34,975 nt of DNA, taken from NCBI GenBank assembly GCA_021201665.1, contig JAJQEO010000032.1:1-34975 (forward strand). The letters run 5' to 3'. Position 1 is the stretch's first letter, and each line of letters begins with the position of its first letter. The notes beneath the pieces were generated by a model. The model searched no databases and was not told where the DNA came from. It saw only the letters and a program-made list of their open reading frames with translations. A program made the translations under genes and the position numbers. Origin of the DNA: Lachnospiraceae bacterium. Lineage in GTDB: Bacteria > Bacillota > Clostridia > Lachnospirales > Lachnospiraceae. Shown one piece after another: positions 33,589-34,975 of the stretch.

Positions 33589-34680
33589 CTATCTTCCGCA
33601 GCACTTTTTATATTTCTTTCCGCTCCCACAGGGACAGAGATCATTGCGTCCTACCTTCGCCTGGATTTTCCTGTAGGTGCCGTCGCCGTCAAACACATAT
33701 GTCGGGTCTTTCTTATCCTCGCATACCGCCTTATATGCACGCTGCATGGATTCCGTAAATGCCTTTCTGGTTAAATTTCTGTTTTTAGGCATTGCCTTAC
33801 AAAACGTATAAATTTCTTCCAGCTTTTTATCCGCTGCAGCCTGTGCATTCTCCCGGACCTGTTCCAGAAAATCCGATGTCAGCGTCCAGGAATAAGGATA
33901 CTTATCTTTAATATAATCCAATATTTCCCAATTCTCCGGAACATACCGGCACATATACCATTCGTAGGTGAGAACTTTCGCATCTATCATTTTTTTATCA
34001 TCCTCCCCGGGCAGATCCTGCCGCAGGTAGGTCTTCTCATAATTAGATGACAGATAGGTTTCCACAAGTGCGCAGATCCGCCCATCCTCATGATACGCAA
34101 AAGATTCCCACGATGCAAAGCCAGATTCCAGCGTCGTAAGCGGCTCCATATTAGATAGAAAGCCTTTGCTCTTGATATGGGTGATAAATTCCAGGAAAAG
34201 CGGACGGTACCATTTGCTGGTCATCAGTCCGCACAGACGGACAATCGTCCCCGCAAGGTATTTTTGCATCACATCTGTCATCTCAACCTGTTCCAGAAAA
34301 CGGTAATAGATCCGAATGTCTTCCGGATACTTTCGATTCCCAAGCGTAACATCAAGAACCAGCAGATTCTGAAAAGCTCCGTCCAGCATTTCCGGTGAAG
34401 CAATCTCACCTGTTGTATCAAAATGCTCCGCATCCGCGTAAAAGGCGTCCCGGCTCTGCTGCAATTTTCCAATCTGCTGAAGACTGTCGCCATAGCTGGT
34501 ATAGTAAAATGGGCGATATTCCTTTAAAGGATAGAATTCCCCAAGCTCCCTTGCGGCCTCCTCATATCTGCCCAACCTGATTTTCAGGCATAAATACGAA
34601 ATCAAACATAATAACGCATAAAAAATGTAACTGTCCGGAACAGAAACGAAAGTACTTATCCTGAGCGGAAACAAAAGCAC
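33589..34680 (-). CDS. SEC-C-motif protein with a helical repeat region; 5' end replaced
   Basis: The C-terminus [18 protein letters not shown] is a zinc-binding SEC-C motif nearly identical to the SecA tail. The front half resembles TPR-type helical repeats ([40 protein letters not shown]). The first ~25 residues are read from the palindromic repeat module at 34625-34680 and are not protein-like, and no ribosome site precedes the ATG at 34680. The original N-terminus therefore seems to have been lost by insertion or recombination. The function of such non-SecA SEC-C proteins is generally unknown. Confidence 0.7.
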   Translation of the reverse strand: MLLFPLRISTFVSVPDSYIFYALLCLISYLCLKIRLGRYEEAARELGEFYPLKEYRPFYYTSYGDSLQQIGKLQQSRDAFYADAEHFDTTGEIASPEMLDGAFQNLLVLDVTLGNRKYPEDIRIYYRFLEQVEMTDVMQKYLAGTIVRLCGLMTSKWYRPLFLEFITHIKSKGFLSNMEPLTTLESGFASWESFAYHEDGRICALVETYLSSNYEKTYLRQDLPGEDDKKMIDAKVLTYEWYMCRYVPENWEILDYIKDKYPYSWTLTSDFLEQVRENAQAAADKKLEEIYTFCKAMPKNRNLTRKAFTESMQRAYKAVCEDKKDPTYVFDGDGTYRKIQAKVGRNDLCPCGSGKKYKKCCGR

Positions 34681-34748
34681 AAAACAGATAATGTACCCGC
34701 AAGAAAAGTCCGGCTGCTCAAACAGGTTTTGAGGCGGCCGGACTTTTT
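34625..34748. repeat. Copy B of the palindrome-plus-terminator module
   Basis: Palindromic units (CTGTCCGGAACAG and a diverged second one) are followed by GATAATGTACCCGCAAG and the same long hairpin as in copy A (34704-34748). Alignment with 31716-31836 is continuous with scattered changes. Here the module starts 6 bp after the stop of the nuclease-like fragment. Confidence 0.85.
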
Positions 34749-34753
34749 AATTC

Positions 34754-34928
34754 CTACACAACGGCTTCAATTAAGGTTCTTTCTCCCAGCAGCAGCTGTC
34801 TGATGCCAGTTGTTTTCTTTTTATTAAAGTTAAAGCTTAGCATGTATCCCTTTTGCAGATGATAGTAATCCATATACTCCAACAGCTGCTTTTCCCCGCG
34901 CCTGTTATACTCCTGGCCATGCCATGAA
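34754..34928 (-). pseudogene. C-terminal fragment of an AAA-ATPase/nuclease-like protein (copy B)
   Basis: Reading from the right, WHGQEYNRRGEKQLLEYMDY, then YHLQKGYMLSFNFNKKK and LLLGERTLIEAVV-stop. In this family the motif is normally preceded by (E)(L/I)K(I/L) of the nuclease core, which is absent here: an in-frame TAG lies just upstream. The coding sequence breaks at about 34929, where the DNA takes on the look of a group II intron end. The rest of the gene may lie beyond the intron, to the right of the window. Confidence 0.6.
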
Positions 34929-34975
34929 GTAAGCTGGCCCCGCTAGGAGCCAACTCCTTCCCGAACCGTACGGGC
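34929..34975 (-). mobile_element. Probable 3' end of a group II intron (domains V-VI), cut by the window edge
   Basis: The minus strand enters with CCCGTACGGTTCGGGAAGGA. CGTACGGTTC is the 3' strand of the conserved group II domain V in many bacterial introns. It is followed by a 9-bp hairpin (GTTGGCTCC with GGGGCCAGC, allowing G-T pairs) as expected for domain VI, and by TTAC, which fits the ..AY intron end. The 5' strand of domain V and any reverse transcriptase would lie outside the window, so this rests on under 50 bases. Confidence 0.45.

Overview
This window looks like a chromosomal segment from a Lachnospiraceae-type Clostridium (Firmicutes, mid-GC). The evidence is the infC-rpmI-rplT operon with an AUU-started infC and an attenuated leader, the secA-prfB pair with a prfB frameshift site, consensus sigma-A promoters, a BspA-like leucine-rich-repeat protein, a gut-type GH2 beta-glucuronidase, and prophage pieces of a kind common in gut Clostridia. 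Placement at family level is an inference. Almost every gene is on the minus strand; the clear exception is a Ser/Thr kinase gene at 26242-27684 (+).

Left part (1-11540), mostly core. A very large secreted protein (1-4955, running off the left edge) has a signal peptide, a Ser/Asp-rich repeat linker, a transglutaminase-like domain and a duplicated module of about 480 residues. Then come a repeat-rich spacer, prfB (RF2, with a +1 frameshift site whose in-frame stop is UAA rather than the usual UGA), secA, and rplT-rpmI-infC behind a long leader with a candidate attenuator.

Middle part (11600-21200), mixed housekeeping and accessory. It holds a BspA-like LRR protein ending in an RNA-polymerase-alpha-CTD-like domain, two MATE exporters, a helical unknown, a MazG-like pyrophosphohydrolase, a hot-dog thioesterase, an AAA-ATPase/PD-(D/E)XK protein and a small alpha/beta hydrolase. 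Short tandem repeats sit at the 3' ends of several of these genes.

Mobile remnant (21200-24200). Pieces of a siphophage tail cluster (tape-measure C-terminus, a DUF6711-type gene broken by a 2-bp slip, the N-terminus of a tail protein) are fused to the C-terminal piece of a type I restriction HsdR subunit. Between the broken DUF6711 gene and the tail gene lies an apparently complete type III toxin-antitoxin unit: consensus promoter, ToxI-like RNA, hairpin, a toxN/abiQ-family gene and a terminator. It appears to be the only intact unit in this remnant.

Right part (24200-34975), accessory. It contains a secreted two-domain protein, a small membrane protein, a helix-turn-helix-like protein divergent from a membrane Ser/Thr kinase with eight 12-residue repeats, a beta-glucuronidase, a free methionine-(R)-sulfoxide reductase, a TIGR04076 protein and an XRE regulator with a palindrome inside its own promoter. 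Last is a block of two genes (an unknown 407-residue protein and a SEC-C protein) flanked by two copies of a module made of a nuclease-like C-terminal fragment, a bidirectional terminator and palindromic repeats. The right edge appears to enter the 3' end of a group II intron.
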